Source: Pseudomonas abietaniphila (GTDB lineage Bacteria; Pseudomonadota; Gammaproteobacteria; Pseudomonadales; Pseudomonadaceae). From it: DNA of 48,088 bases. The DNA lies in the NCBI RefSeq assembly GCF_900100795.1, contig NZ_FNCO01000027.1:1-48088 (forward strand), written 5' to 3'. A program made the position numbers and the translations under genes. Each line of letters opens with the position of its first letter. The stretch's first letter is position 1. The notes under the pieces are model-generated. The model did no database searches, was not told the origin of the DNA, and saw only the letters and a program-made list of their open reading frames with translations. This document shows, one piece after another, positions 33,850 through 41,792 of the stretch.

Positions 33850-34347
33850 ATGCACGCCCGCCATGTACCAGTTTACCTTGTGCTGCTTGGTGTTCTGAAC
33901 ACGGTCTATGCAGGTTTCGATGAAGGTTTCTCGGCTTTTCAGCGAGGAGATTTCACCGCCGCTTTACGTGAATGGCGACCTTTAGCTGAACAGGGCAACG
34001 CTGCCGCACAATCCAACCTCGGAATGATGTACGTCCAGGGCAAAGGCGTGCCGCAGGACTTCAAGGAGGCCATCAAGTGGTATCGCCTCGCTGCCGAGCA
34101 GGGGGCAGCCCTCGCTCGATCCAACCTCGGAGTGCTATACGCCAATGGTTATGGGGTGCCGCAGAATCACGTGGTAGCTTATGCGCTCTTTAGCCTGGCG
34201 GCCGCGAGCGCTCCTGACAGCATTGCGTTAGAAGAGCGCGATAGGATTACCGCTTCAATGACGCCACAAGAGATTGAGGCCGCGCAGAAGCTGACGCAGG
34301 ACATGTCTGGCAATCCCATCAAAGCCATAGATGCGTATCTTCACTGA
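33850..34347 (+). CDS. Sel1-repeat protein, secreted
   Basis: 165 residues. A signal peptide (1-21, ending VYA) precedes two to three Sel1-type repeats: AAQSNLGMMYVQGKGVPQDFKEAIKWYRLAAEQG at about 52-85 and ARSNLGVLYANGYGVPQNHVVAYALFSLAA at about 88-117. Such repeats form helical scaffolds for protein contacts. The gene stands alone with 280 bases of empty sequence before it, and nothing ties it to metal resistance. Confidence 0.8.
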   Translation: MHARHVPVYLVLLGVLNTVYAGFDEGFSAFQRGDFTAALREWRPLAEQGNAAAQSNLGMMYVQGKGVPQDFKEAIKWYRLAAEQGAALARSNLGVLYANGYGVPQNHVVAYALFSLAAASAPDSIALEERDRITASMTPQEIEAAQKLTQDMSGNPIKAIDAYLH

Positions 34348-34423
34348 AAAGGCGATGACCTATGGCCCGAAATATTGTGCCGATCATCATCCAGTTCGGC
34401 TCAATCGTATGCATAATTCCATT

Positions 34424-35413
34424 TCAAAGTTGATCAAGACACCCAGCAAGACCATCGCTGAGATTCATCAGCAATTGCTCGTAGTTGTTGGACAAGGGTT
34501 TTAGACCAAAGCCCAGCGCATCTAGTTCGGCAAAATGCACTGGCAGGCCATCGCTCAAGGTTTGCGCCAGACGTGGACGCATGGGTGGTTCGCTAAATAT
34601 ACAGGTAGGTCCAGCAGCCTTGAGGCGCTCTCGCATCTCTGCGACGTGGCGTGCACCAGGCGGGACCTCGGCGTTGATTGCGAAAACTCCAGTGTGCTGC
34701 AATCCGTAGGCCTCCTCAAAGTAGTCGAAAGCCTGGTGGAAGACGAAGAACGGTTTGCCTTCCAGCGGCTTGAGGCGCGCTTTTAGTTTGATATCGAGGG
34801 TTTTTAAGCGTTGCTCGAAGGCATCCAGATTTGCTTGGTAGCGAGCGGCATTGCCTGGATCGACAAGAGCCAGATCCGAAGCCATGTGTTTGGCGATCAA
34901 CCGTGCATTCTCAGGTCTCAGCCAGAGGTGGGCATCCAGTGCACCGGGTCGATGAAGTTGGTCATGATTATCGACCTGCAATTCTGTTGCCTGCTCTTTT
35001 GCATCATGCCCCTCAGATTGATCTCCGACAGGCTCGTCGTCATGTCGATGCTCCTCGCCAAAATGCCTTAGGTGCAGCCCCTGCATGTCCTGCACAGCCA
35101 CGCTCTTGCCCTTTCGGCCCTCAAGTACGGTAGGCAGAAAGCCCTCCAAGTCTGGCCCGATCCAGTAAACCAGGTCTGCTTCTTTTACCTGACGCAAGTC
35201 CGAAGGACGTAACGTGTAATGGTGAGGTGAAGCACCGGCTGGTAGTAACACATCAGGTGTCCCGACACCGTCCTGCACGGCCGCAGCAATGAGTTGCAGC
35301 GGTTTGATGCTGGTTAGAACACGGGGTTCGGCGAAGGCCGAGGCGGCCACCAACCAAGTCAGGGTCACGGCGGGCAAAAGGGAAGAGAGGCGAGGCAAGG
35401 CGGCATCACTCAT
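34424..35413 (-). CDS. znuA: ZnuA-type zinc-binding protein
   Basis: 329 residues. A signal peptide (about 1-28) precedes a cluster A-I metal-binding protein with the three expected His ligands: ASPHHYTLRPSD near 60, ALDAHLWLRPEN near 158 and FFVFHQAFDYF near 225. A His/Asp-rich loop (EEHRHDDEPVGDQSEGHDAKE) typical of ZnuA lies around 118-140. It would feed zinc to a ZnuBC transporter, but no permease or ATPase gene is next to it. A Zur-like dyad lies just upstream. Confidence 0.9.
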   Translation of the reverse strand: MSDAALPRLSSLLPAVTLTWLVAASAFAEPRVLTSIKPLQLIAAAVQDGVGTPDVLLPAGASPHHYTLRPSDLRQVKEADLVYWIGPDLEGFLPTVLEGRKGKSVAVQDMQGLHLRHFGEEHRHDDEPVGDQSEGHDAKEQATELQVDNHDQLHRPGALDAHLWLRPENARLIAKHMASDLALVDPGNAARYQANLDAFEQRLKTLDIKLKARLKPLEGKPFFVFHQAFDYFEEAYGLQHTGVFAINAEVPPGARHVAEMRERLKAAGPTCIFSEPPMRPRLAQTLSDGLPVHFAELDALGFGLKPLSNNYEQLLMNLSDGLAGCLDQL

Positions 35414-35420
35414 TGATTTT

Positions 35421-35441
35421 TATAGTTACATAATAACATAC
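35421..35441 (-). promoter_or_regulatory. Possible Zur box upstream of znuA
   Basis: On the minus strand the AT-rich dyad reads TATGTTATTATGTAAC; the first half matches the TATGTTAT half-site of Zur operators, the second half is poorer. It ends about eight bases before the znuA start, overlapping where the promoter should be. Confidence 0.4.
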
Positions 35442-35573
35442 CGATCAGCCGGCATGTTCAAGTCGATCCGTGAATTCTGGATTGAGCGATGGAGTGCATA
35501 TCTGCCGTTGCTTTGCAGCACGCAGTACTCCCACGGCAGTGCTTCGAGGAACCGGCCTGCTCCAGGCTGACTT

Positions 35574-35640
35574 TCAGGGCGAGCTGGTCTCTTCAGATTT
35601 TGGCGGCCAATCATGCAGTTTGCCTGGAGCAGCCTTAAAG
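35574..35640 (-). pseudogene. Possible fossil of a chrB-like 3' end
   Basis: On the minus strand a frame reads KAAPGKLHDWPPKSEE and stops, resembling the end of the ChrB-like protein at 37433 (KECQGESHNWPPQM). The flanking words GCGAGCTGGTCTCTT are also shared with 37421-37435. The stretch is too short for certainty. Confidence 0.35.
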
Positions 35641-35655
35641 CAGGTGTTGACGCGG

Positions 35656-36966
35656 TTACCTATTCGGCCAGCGACGATGTTGATCATCAATGACATATGG
35701 ATGTTCATGATCGGTGCCGCTGTGTCCGTCCAGGTGAGTATGGTCATCCGACAGATTCTCATGGCTGTGCCTGATACTCTCTTGATCATGGGCCGGACGC
35801 CAGATCACGATGCTGACCGCCAATGCGCTACCTGCCACGACAACGAGCCCAACAAACGAGGCCGTGAGGCTGATGTTGGCACCCAGCCATCCCGCCAATG
35901 GGTAGGTAATCAACCAGCAGGCATGGGATAGCGCAAATTGGGCGGCAAACAACGCCGGGCGATCTTCGGCATGTGCAGAGCGACGCAACAGTCGACCGCT
36001 CGGAGTCTGGGCCAAGGAGTAGCCCACCCCAAGCACCATCCACAGCGGCAGCAGAAAGTTGTAGGTGGTCAGGTTGATGCCAACCGCTAAGCCTGCGACC
36101 AATATGCCTCCGCCAAACAGCATGGCCGTTCGGTCTTTGATGTTTTTCAACAATCGAGGCAAGACCAGGGCAGCGACCATCGAGCCGCCACCAAACGCAG
36201 CCAGCGCTAATGCCGTAGAACTCTGAGGCAGAGCGAAGCGCGACTGCACCAGCACTACGGTGTTGACGATGACCATTGCACTAGCAGCCGCTACCGTCAG
36301 ATTGAGAGCCAGCAGCCCCCGCAAGCGAGGAGTGGCCAGGAATATGCGCAGGCCACGAGTGGTTCGTTCGTAGATGCTGCGTCGTGGCGTCGGTTTCGCC
36401 TTTGGCAGGAGTACTGTGGCGACCAAGGCCGCTGAGGCAAGGAACCCGATGACGGTGCCGGCGAACAGGTTATGGAAGCTGATCACGGTCAGCAACGCGG
36501 CGGCGAGCATTGGGCTGGCGACACTTTCAAGATCGTAGGCGAGACGTGATAGCGACAAGGCGCGGGTGTAATCGTCCTCATCCGGCAGTATGTCTGGAAT
36601 GGTCGCCTGGAACGTCGGAGTGAACGCTGCCGAGGCGGACTGAAGGACGAAAATCAGCACATAGATTTGCCAGACTTCGGTCACGAACGGCAACGCCAGT
36701 GCAACCACGGCACGTATCAAATCCAGCGAGACCAGCATCGCTCGACGGGGTAGGCGTTCTGCAAAAGCGGCGGCAATCGGCGCCACGCCGATGTAGGCCG
36801 TCATTTTAATCGCCAAGGCTGTACCGAGGACGGCGCCCGCTTGGGCGCCCGCAAGATCGAATGCCAGTAGCCCCAGCGCGACGGTGGCGAGTCCAGTCCC
36901 TACGAGCGCGATTACTTGGGCGAGAAAGAGATGACGGTAGGTGCGGTTGGCTAGGATTTTCAGCAT
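35656..36966 (-). CDS. NreB-like MFS metal exporter with His-rich tail
   Basis: 436 residues from the ATG at 36966 (MLKILANRTYRHLF); an ATG four codons earlier is possible. Twelve membrane helices of the major facilitator superfamily, with AERLPRRAMLVSLDLIRA near 70-90. The C-terminal tail is rich in His and Asp (HSHENLSDDHTHLDGHSG, then DHEHP), as in the nickel exporter NreB. A G-tract palindrome like the operator of the CsoR/RcnR-type repressor lies about 95 bases upstream, which supports nickel/cobalt control. Confidence 0.82.
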   Translation of the reverse strand: MLKILANRTYRHLFLAQVIALVGTGLATVALGLLAFDLAGAQAGAVLGTALAIKMTAYIGVAPIAAAFAERLPRRAMLVSLDLIRAVVALALPFVTEVWQIYVLIFVLQSASAAFTPTFQATIPDILPDEDDYTRALSLSRLAYDLESVASPMLAAALLTVISFHNLFAGTVIGFLASAALVATVLLPKAKPTPRRSIYERTTRGLRIFLATPRLRGLLALNLTVAAASAMVIVNTVVLVQSRFALPQSSTALALAAFGGGSMVAALVLPRLLKNIKDRTAMLFGGGILVAGLAVGINLTTYNFLLPLWMVLGVGYSLAQTPSGRLLRRSAHAEDRPALFAAQFALSHACWLITYPLAGWLGANISLTASFVGLVVVAGSALAVSIVIWRPAHDQESIRHSHENLSDDHTHLDGHSGTDHEHPYVIDDQHRRWPNR

Positions 36967-37059
36967 GAGAAATCTCACATGGAGAGGCGTGTGACCACTA
37001 GATTGTCGAGCATTTCTCGAAGAAAGAGAGCAACGAGTTTCTCGTTTATAGATGTTCTT

Positions 37060-37080
37060 ATATCCTCCCTAGGGGGATAT
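37060..37080 (+). promoter_or_regulatory. G-tract palindrome, probable CsoR/RcnR-type operator
   Basis: The 21-base near-palindrome ATATCC-T-CCCTAGGG-GGATAT resembles the operator at 19731-19754 (ATCCCCTAAGGGGGGAT). It lies between the NreB-like gene (minus) and the small YHxH gene (plus). Confidence 0.6.
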
Positions 37081-37252
37081 CACAACATCCTAAACTAGAG
37101 GCGGGGACAGCTCAAGAAATAGGCACTCAGCCTTTCATCGAATGTCAGGGAAACAGCGAGGAAGTTGCTTGCTCGATGAAGGCAATTGGCCATACTCTGC
37201 AAGGCGTGAGAGGTCTCACGAGTATAAAAACATGAGCATGGAGCAAGCCCTG

Positions 37253-37384
37253 ATGAAACTGTCTGCCCTTTTGATCGCCGCTTTACTTTCGATTTCGTCC
37301 GCTGCTGCCTTCGCGCATAGTGGTGGTACTGATTCAAAAGGTTGCCATCGCAACCATAAAACGAACGACTACCACTGCCACTAA
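37253..37384 (+). CDS. Small exported YHxH-type protein
   Basis: 43 residues from the ATG at 37253, picked because GGAG sits about ten bases upstream; earlier in-frame ATGs at 37232 and 37238 lack this. A signal peptide (about 1-19, ending AFA) is followed by HSGGTDSKGCHRNHKTNDYHCH, the whole mature protein. The Cys/His pattern G-T-D-x-x-G-C-H...Y-H-C-H is that of a short domain found alone or in nucleases. It could bind a metal ion; the function is unknown. Confidence 0.65.
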   Translation: MKLSALLIAALLSISSAAAFAHSGGTDSKGCHRNHKTNDYHCH

Positions 37385-37391
37385 ACGGCAA

Positions 37392-37418
37392 AAGCCCAGC
37401 GCTAGGCTGGGCTTCAGT
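37392..37418 (-). terminator. Hairpin between the YHxH and chrB-like genes
   Basis: A 9-bp stem AAGCCCAGC/GCTGGGCTT with a 5-base loop. On the minus strand it is followed by TTTTG, so it probably ends the chromate operon; on the plus strand no T-run follows. Confidence 0.6.
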
Positions 37419-37432
37419 GCGAGCTGGTCTCT

Positions 37433-37885
37433 TTACATTTGAGGAGGCCAGTTGTGCGATTCACCTTGGCATTCCTTGCACCAGGCATAAAGCGCGTCGT
37501 ACAGGATCAGTCCATGCGAAAGCATTTCATGATCATCGGAATATCGCTGCGACAGCCCCAGTGAGATGGCGTACAGCCCAGCCGATTGTGGCGTCAGATC
37601 CAGACGAGAGGTATCTGCTCCCCGCACGATCTTCGCGAGCTGCTGCAAGGCGGGCTCATTGAGCTGGTACTTCTTCACAAACGCGTCGAAGCTGCACAAC
37701 TCACCCTCATGGGTAAGCTCTACGCCCGGAATGTCGTAGGGTGTCGCATCTTTCTCAGCTGCAATCCGCAGCACATCACCGCTGGGTACGTACAAGAACT
37801 CGGCCTGTGGATCGATAAAGCGAGTGATCAGCCAAGGACAAGCAACCCGATCGATCTTGGGTCGTTCACGGGTAATCCACCTCAT
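37433..37885 (-). CDS. Stand-alone ChrB C-terminal-domain protein
   Basis: 150 residues that match only the second domain of ChrB: WITRERPKIDRVACPWLITRFIDPQAEFLYVP at the start compares with WATRKRPWVDRLACAWLIRRFIDAQAQILWL in the full ChrB at 39320. It ends HNWPPQM. It is the third gene of the chromate operon, 83 bases after chrA. It may help reduce or sense chromate, as ChrB-like and ChrE-like proteins are suggested to do; this is not settled. Confidence 0.8.
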   Translation of the reverse strand: MRWITRERPKIDRVACPWLITRFIDPQAEFLYVPSGDVLRIAAEKDATPYDIPGVELTHEGELCSFDAFVKKYQLNEPALQQLAKIVRGADTSRLDLTPQSAGLYAISLGLSQRYSDDHEMLSHGLILYDALYAWCKECQGESHNWPPQM

Positions 37886-37968
37886 GGAACACCTCCTGCC
37901 TAGCTCAATAGGCTGGGTGGTCAGGCGAGCCCAATGCCCGCCAAAGATTGCTAATCAATTCATGCTTT

Positions 37969-39327
37969 CTAGCGCAGCAAATGCACAGCCAACCCGACGA
38001 GCGCGCAGGCCATCAGTACCTGAATGACGCCTCGCTTGAAGCGGAACAAGGCAATCGCCGCAGCAATCGCGATCAACGCGGAGGGCCAGTCCAGGTTACC
38101 GCTGAAGCCTTTCGGCCAAAGTACGTGATAGCCGAAGAAACACGCCAGATTGAGGATAACTCCCACCACCGCCGCCGTAATGGCGGTAAGGGGTGCCGTG
38201 AACTTGAGTTCGTTGTGGGTCGACTCCACCAGCGGGCCACCCGCGAGGATGAACAGGAACGATGGTAGAAAGGTGAACCAGGTCACTAGGGCGGCGGCCA
38301 CAGCTCCCGCCAGAAATACTTGATCGGCACCGAATACTTGCAAGACATAGGCCCCGACAAAGCCGACGAAAGCCACCACCATGATCAGCGGCCCTGGCGT
38401 GGTTTCCCCCAGAGCCAGCCCGTCGATCATCTGCGTCGGGGTTAGCCAGCCATAGTGACCGACCGCGCCTTGGTAGACGTATGGGAGCACTGCGTAGGCT
38501 CCGCCAAAGGTCAGTAATGCCGCCTTGGTAAAGAACCAGCTCATCTGGGTCAAGGTTCCTTCCCAACCAAAGAGGGCGGTCAAAATCCCCATCGGCAAAG
38601 CCCATAGCACGGCGCCGATCAGTGCGAGCGATGCCAATTTCAACCAGCTGAACCGGGCATGTTCCGGGGACGGAGTGTCGTCATCGATCAAGGCTGGGCC
38701 GAAGGACTTTTTGGCGGCGCTATGCCCCCCAGCTCTGAACTTCTCGGGAGCCAGGCGACCTCCGACATAGCCGATTAACGCGGCCCCCAAGACGATCAGC
38801 GGGAACGGAACATTGAATGCAAAGATCGCGGTAAATGAAGCCGCCGCTATTGCCCACAGCCAATTGTTCTTCAATGCCCGAGAGCCGATTCTATGTGCCG
38901 CCTGCACCACGATGGCCGTTACGGCGGGTTTGATCCCATAGAAAAGTCCGGCCACCGCGGGGACATCGCCAAAGGCGATATACATCCACGAAAGAGCGAT
39001 CAGGATGAAAAGTGAGGGCAGTACAAACAAAGCACCCGCAATAACTCCGCCCCAGGTTCGATGCATTAGCCAGCCAATGTAGGTTGCTAACTGCTGAGCT
39101 TCAGGCCCAGGCAACAACATGCAGTAATTGAGGGCATGCAGGAATCTGCGCTCGGAAATCCAGCGTCGCCGTTCCACCAGCTCCTGGTGCATGATCGAGA
39201 TCTGTCCGGCTGGCCCGCCGAAACTGATGAAGCCGAGCTTCAGCCAGAACCAGAACGCCTCACGCAGACTAATCGGTTCAGGCCTCGACATATCCTCTTC
39301 AACCTCTGGTGCCAAAACCTTACTCAT
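37969..39327 (-). CDS. chrA: ChrA chromate efflux transporter
   Basis: 452 residues, full-length long-chain ChrA with two homologous membrane halves. The N-terminal half shows FGGPAGQISIMHQELVERRRW (about 36-56) and LLPGPEAQQLATYIGW; the C-terminal half repeats the pattern as FGGAYAVLPYVYQ and ETTPGPLIMVVAFVGF. It expels chromate across the inner membrane. The start overlaps the end of chrB by eight bases, so the two are translationally coupled. Confidence 0.94.
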   Translation of the reverse strand: MSKVLAPEVEEDMSRPEPISLREAFWFWLKLGFISFGGPAGQISIMHQELVERRRWISERRFLHALNYCMLLPGPEAQQLATYIGWLMHRTWGGVIAGALFVLPSLFILIALSWMYIAFGDVPAVAGLFYGIKPAVTAIVVQAAHRIGSRALKNNWLWAIAAASFTAIFAFNVPFPLIVLGAALIGYVGGRLAPEKFRAGGHSAAKKSFGPALIDDDTPSPEHARFSWLKLASLALIGAVLWALPMGILTALFGWEGTLTQMSWFFTKAALLTFGGAYAVLPYVYQGAVGHYGWLTPTQMIDGLALGETTPGPLIMVVAFVGFVGAYVLQVFGADQVFLAGAVAAALVTWFTFLPSFLFILAGGPLVESTHNELKFTAPLTAITAAVVGVILNLACFFGYHVLWPKGFSGNLDWPSALIAIAAAIALFRFKRGVIQVLMACALVGLAVHLLR

Positions 39328-40264
39328 TGGGTTGCTCCTCTTTCACGAACCCGGCGAGCAGGCCATCGAAGATGGCACTTGCAGCTGCCAGCAGATGGTC
39401 GTCATGGGTAATGGTTTCACGTAGCCCTGCCAGCACCCGTTCGATACCGGCAGCCTCCACCGGCTGGATACCTCCGATATCGAGGTAGTGCACCAATGCG
39501 GCGATACGGTTTAGGCCGGGCTCTTGAAGCTCAAAACTGGCTTGTAGGGTTTCGAAGGTGACGCGGTTACCAACATGGCTGAAGGTTGCGTCATCGAAAT
39601 CAAAACCCAGGGCACCGACTGGACAGTCCTGTGGCGTGTTCAGCCAGAGGATCTGAGCTTGCGCGTCAATGAAGCGACGAATGAGCCAGGCACACGCCAG
39701 TCGGTCGACCCAGGGACGCTTGCGTGTTGCCCAGACGCGTCCCTGATAATCATCAACATAGAGTGTCGTTATTGTTTGGTTGCTGCTGTGTGGCTCATCC
39801 GGAGACAGGGCCCTGCTAACCGCTGTCTCTAGCTCCTGCAAAGCCAAATTAATTTGCTGCTTCGGCTTACCTGGAAAGTAATCGATGTTGACCAGTTGTT
39901 CGTAGGCTTTGCGCAGCTTGCGAATCTGCTTGGTGGTGGCCAGTGCGTTCTCAGCATTGAGCTGTGCACGGCATGCTTCGATCTCAGTGCGTAGCTTGGT
40001 GTAGTCCTCGCTACGGTCGAACAGCTCGACAAAGCGCTCACCGTGAGAATCGACGACGGGCAAGACGTAAGCGGTGCCGTTGATGGCCAGGATGTCGCGT
40101 TCGACAGACGCTAACGCTTCACGACAGACACCGGTATCAGGCAGCAGGTAAGCACCATCGCGCAAAACTGCCGCACCTGAAGCTTTCAAAGCGCGCCAAG
40201 CCCGCATGCGTTCGGTGGCATTAGCGGTGGGTAAGCCAAGAATCAGAGTCAGCCAATTTTTCAT
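39320..40264 (-). CDS. chrB: ChrB chromate-resistance regulator
   Basis: 314 residues. The N-terminal domain (NWLTLILGLPTANATERMRAWRALKASGAAVLRDGAYLLP, about 2-42) is the putative DNA-binding part, and the C-terminal domain (WATRKRPWVDRLACAWLIRRF, about 178-198) is the one found alone downstream. ChrB proteins repress or tune chrBA in response to chromate. It is the first gene of the operon chrB-chrA-chrB'. Confidence 0.92.
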   Translation of the reverse strand: MKNWLTLILGLPTANATERMRAWRALKASGAAVLRDGAYLLPDTGVCREALASVERDILAINGTAYVLPVVDSHGERFVELFDRSEDYTKLRTEIEACRAQLNAENALATTKQIRKLRKAYEQLVNIDYFPGKPKQQINLALQELETAVSRALSPDEPHSSNQTITTLYVDDYQGRVWATRKRPWVDRLACAWLIRRFIDAQAQILWLNTPQDCPVGALGFDFDDATFSHVGNRVTFETLQASFELQEPGLNRIAALVHYLDIGGIQPVEAAGIERVLAGLRETITHDDHLLAAASAIFDGLLAGFVKEEQPNE

Positions 40265-40600
40265 GTAGAGATAGCTATTTAATATGTAGTCAGTATTACA
40301 TTACTCCTAATCTTGGCGTTTGGAAAGCCGCCCTATAGAGCTAGGGTTTTGGCGAGACCAACTGGAGAAGGGGTTGCGAAGGCAGGGTTAATAGGTGCTG
40401 TGCGTGTTGGCCTGTCAGTCAGGCTTTCAAGCTTCAGACGTTCGTGATGAGCGTCCGGTTTTGGCCGTTCTCTGCCGGTCATGGCCAAGAAGCGTACTGG
40501 TCGAATCCGATGCAAATGGCTGGTTAGGTCAAATGCAAAAGGGTGGTCCAGACTGTGCAATTACCCATGAATGACGCTCACAACCCGAAACAGATAACTA
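40265..40600. repeat. Gene-free region with mobile-element-end-like repeats (copy 3, inverted)
   Basis: Bases about 40480-40565 are the inverted counterpart of 17455-17570: both share GTAATTGCACAG, the motif CATTTGCAT...GACC, and GGCCATGACCGGCAGAG. No transposase is nearby. Upstream (40265-40320) is an AT-rich stretch that may hold the chrB promoter; no clear -35/-10 pair was fixed. Confidence 0.5.
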
Positions 40601-40631
40601 TTGACCTTGCCATCGTGTCAACGTTGATGCT
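40601..40631 (+). promoter_or_regulatory. CueR-type promoter for the CopZ-like gene
   Basis: -35 TTGACC (40601) and -10 GATGCT (40626) are 19 bases apart, the long spacing typical of MerR-family promoters. Between them is the imperfect dyad CCTTGCCATCGTGTCAACG, close in form to CueR operators. The cueR gene is not in the window. Confidence 0.6.
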
Positions 40632-40675
40632 GTCGGTGCGGTGAAAAGAGACCGCTCAGCACGAGAGGAATAACC

Positions 40676-40876
40676 ATGTTCGTCTTAGATGTATCAGGCA
40701 TTGGTTGCGGCAGTTGCGTCAGCAAAATTACCAAAGCGATTCAGTCACTGGACAACGAAGCTACGGTTTCCGTGGATCGGTCAGCCGGTAAGGTGAGTGT
40801 TGAAAGCAGCGAAAGCCCAGAGCAGATTCGTAAAGCTGTCGAGGCGTTAGGTTTTCCTTCTCAGATCAGCGCTTGA
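40676..40876 (+). CDS. copZ: CopZ-like copper chaperone (HMA domain)
   Basis: 66 residues, a single heavy-metal-associated domain. The metal loop is GIGCGSCVSKI (Cys12 and Cys15), with Gly in place of the usual Met before the motif. The beta-alpha-beta pattern follows (ATVSVDRSAGKVSVES, RKAVEALGFPSQI). It would carry Cu(I) in the cytosol to the exporting ATPase. It has its own CueR-type promoter about 45 bases upstream, separate from the CopR boxes. Confidence 0.9.
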   Translation: MFVLDVSGIGCGSCVSKITKAIQSLDNEATVSVDRSAGKVSVESSESPEQIRKAVEALGFPSQISA

Positions 40877-40899
40877 ATGCTGACACCTGCCCCTAGTCA

Positions 40900-40921
40900 G
40901 AGCCCCGTATGCAGGGGGCTC
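40900..40921 (+). terminator. Hairpin after the CopZ-like gene
   Basis: A 7-bp GAGCCCC/GGGGCTC stem with an 8-base loop, 24 bases past the stop. No T-run follows, so termination here is uncertain. Confidence 0.35.
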
Positions 40922-40994
40922 CCCTTGGTGAACCCTCAGGGAGTACCGAAGCAGCCGCGTCGGCCACAATTACCGCTCGCAAGCCCTTGCGCTA

Positions 40995-41408
40995 CTAATC
41001 ACCTCGCAGAGCTTTGAGCAAACCTTTGAATGCTCCATTCAACCGAGTAAAAGCGGCGTCGAAACGTATTCCATTTTCTGTGTATTTTGCGACCTCGACC
41101 TGCTGATCGACAGTATTTTGATCAATGGCAGGTTGAGCTGGTGTGCTGTAAAGCAACGCACCTCCGTAAATATCACCTGCTGATTCTTTTTCGGTAACGT
41201 GTTTTACATTTGTTGTTTTCAAATAAAACGGAGTAGCAGGAGTTTCTGTTGTCTGGCTTGCAAGCACAGTAGAAAAATCTAAGTCTCGGGCCTTGAAGTT
41301 CGGCGTATCAGCGTTTGCGATATTGTTACTCAGGATCTCAGCTCTTTGACTACGATAAATTAACGCTCTTTCTGCGAAGCCAAGCGCTTTCTCAAAATTA
41401 ATACTCAC
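40995..41408 (-). CDS. flgB: Orphan FlgB, flagellar basal-body rod protein
   Basis: 137 residues, full length for FlgB. The N-terminal rod motif is intact (RAEILSNNIANADTPNFKARDLDF, about 23-46) and the C-terminus keeps VDQQVEVAKYTENGIRF and the final helix. FlgB normally forms the proximal rod with FlgC/F/G, from a large flagellar operon. Here no other flagellar gene is near; its neighbours are copper genes, and its DNA is more AT-rich than they are. A copper box lies in the shared upstream region (41655). It is probably a second, acquired copy whose role is unclear. Confidence 0.88.
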   Translation of the reverse strand: MSINFEKALGFAERALIYRSQRAEILSNNIANADTPNFKARDLDFSTVLASQTTETPATPFYLKTTNVKHVTEKESAGDIYGGALLYSTPAQPAIDQNTVDQQVEVAKYTENGIRFDAAFTRLNGAFKGLLKALRGD

Positions 41409-41792
41409 GCTAAATCACCCTCAGTAGCGCTACTATTTCCCATGAACATCGAACACTTAAGTGTTGACGCGGTGCATCCAGGTTCAGATATGCAGTTCCA
41501 GTAAAGAAACTAAAAAAACATCTTCCCCTTGAAAGTTAACGGAAACTTACAAAGTCACGCACCTCAAACTGATACTCAGTAAATAGCGGTGTGACGCTGG
41601 AAGATCGAGACCTTACGGATTAAATAGCGTGTTCCTCAAGAGAAATATCGCAACCTGACACAACTGTAATATTCACCTAAGGTTCCTGACAGGGGATGAG
41701 TCTTATAGTCCTATTGAGCCTTAAGCTCACCCCTAAGAATCATCACTTGATGTGGATTCGGGGGTTACCAATACTCATCCGAGGAAATTCAA
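41409..41792. other. Divergent intergenic region, flgB / PtrA-like gene
   Basis: About 384 bases, AT-rich, with no convincing gene. It contains an exact copper box at 41655-41670, 123 bases before the PtrA-like gene and about 247 bases from flgB. Confidence 0.6.
41655..41670 (+). promoter_or_regulatory. Copper box (CopR-like site)
   Basis: CTGACACAACTGTAAT, an exact CTGACA-N5-GTAAT match, upstream of the PtrA-like gene. Confidence 0.65.

Noticed and set aside
35426..35614. 62-codon minus-strand frame between znuA and the NreB-like gene
   Set aside because: No domain or clear start; it overlaps the znuA promoter region and the possible chrB relic.
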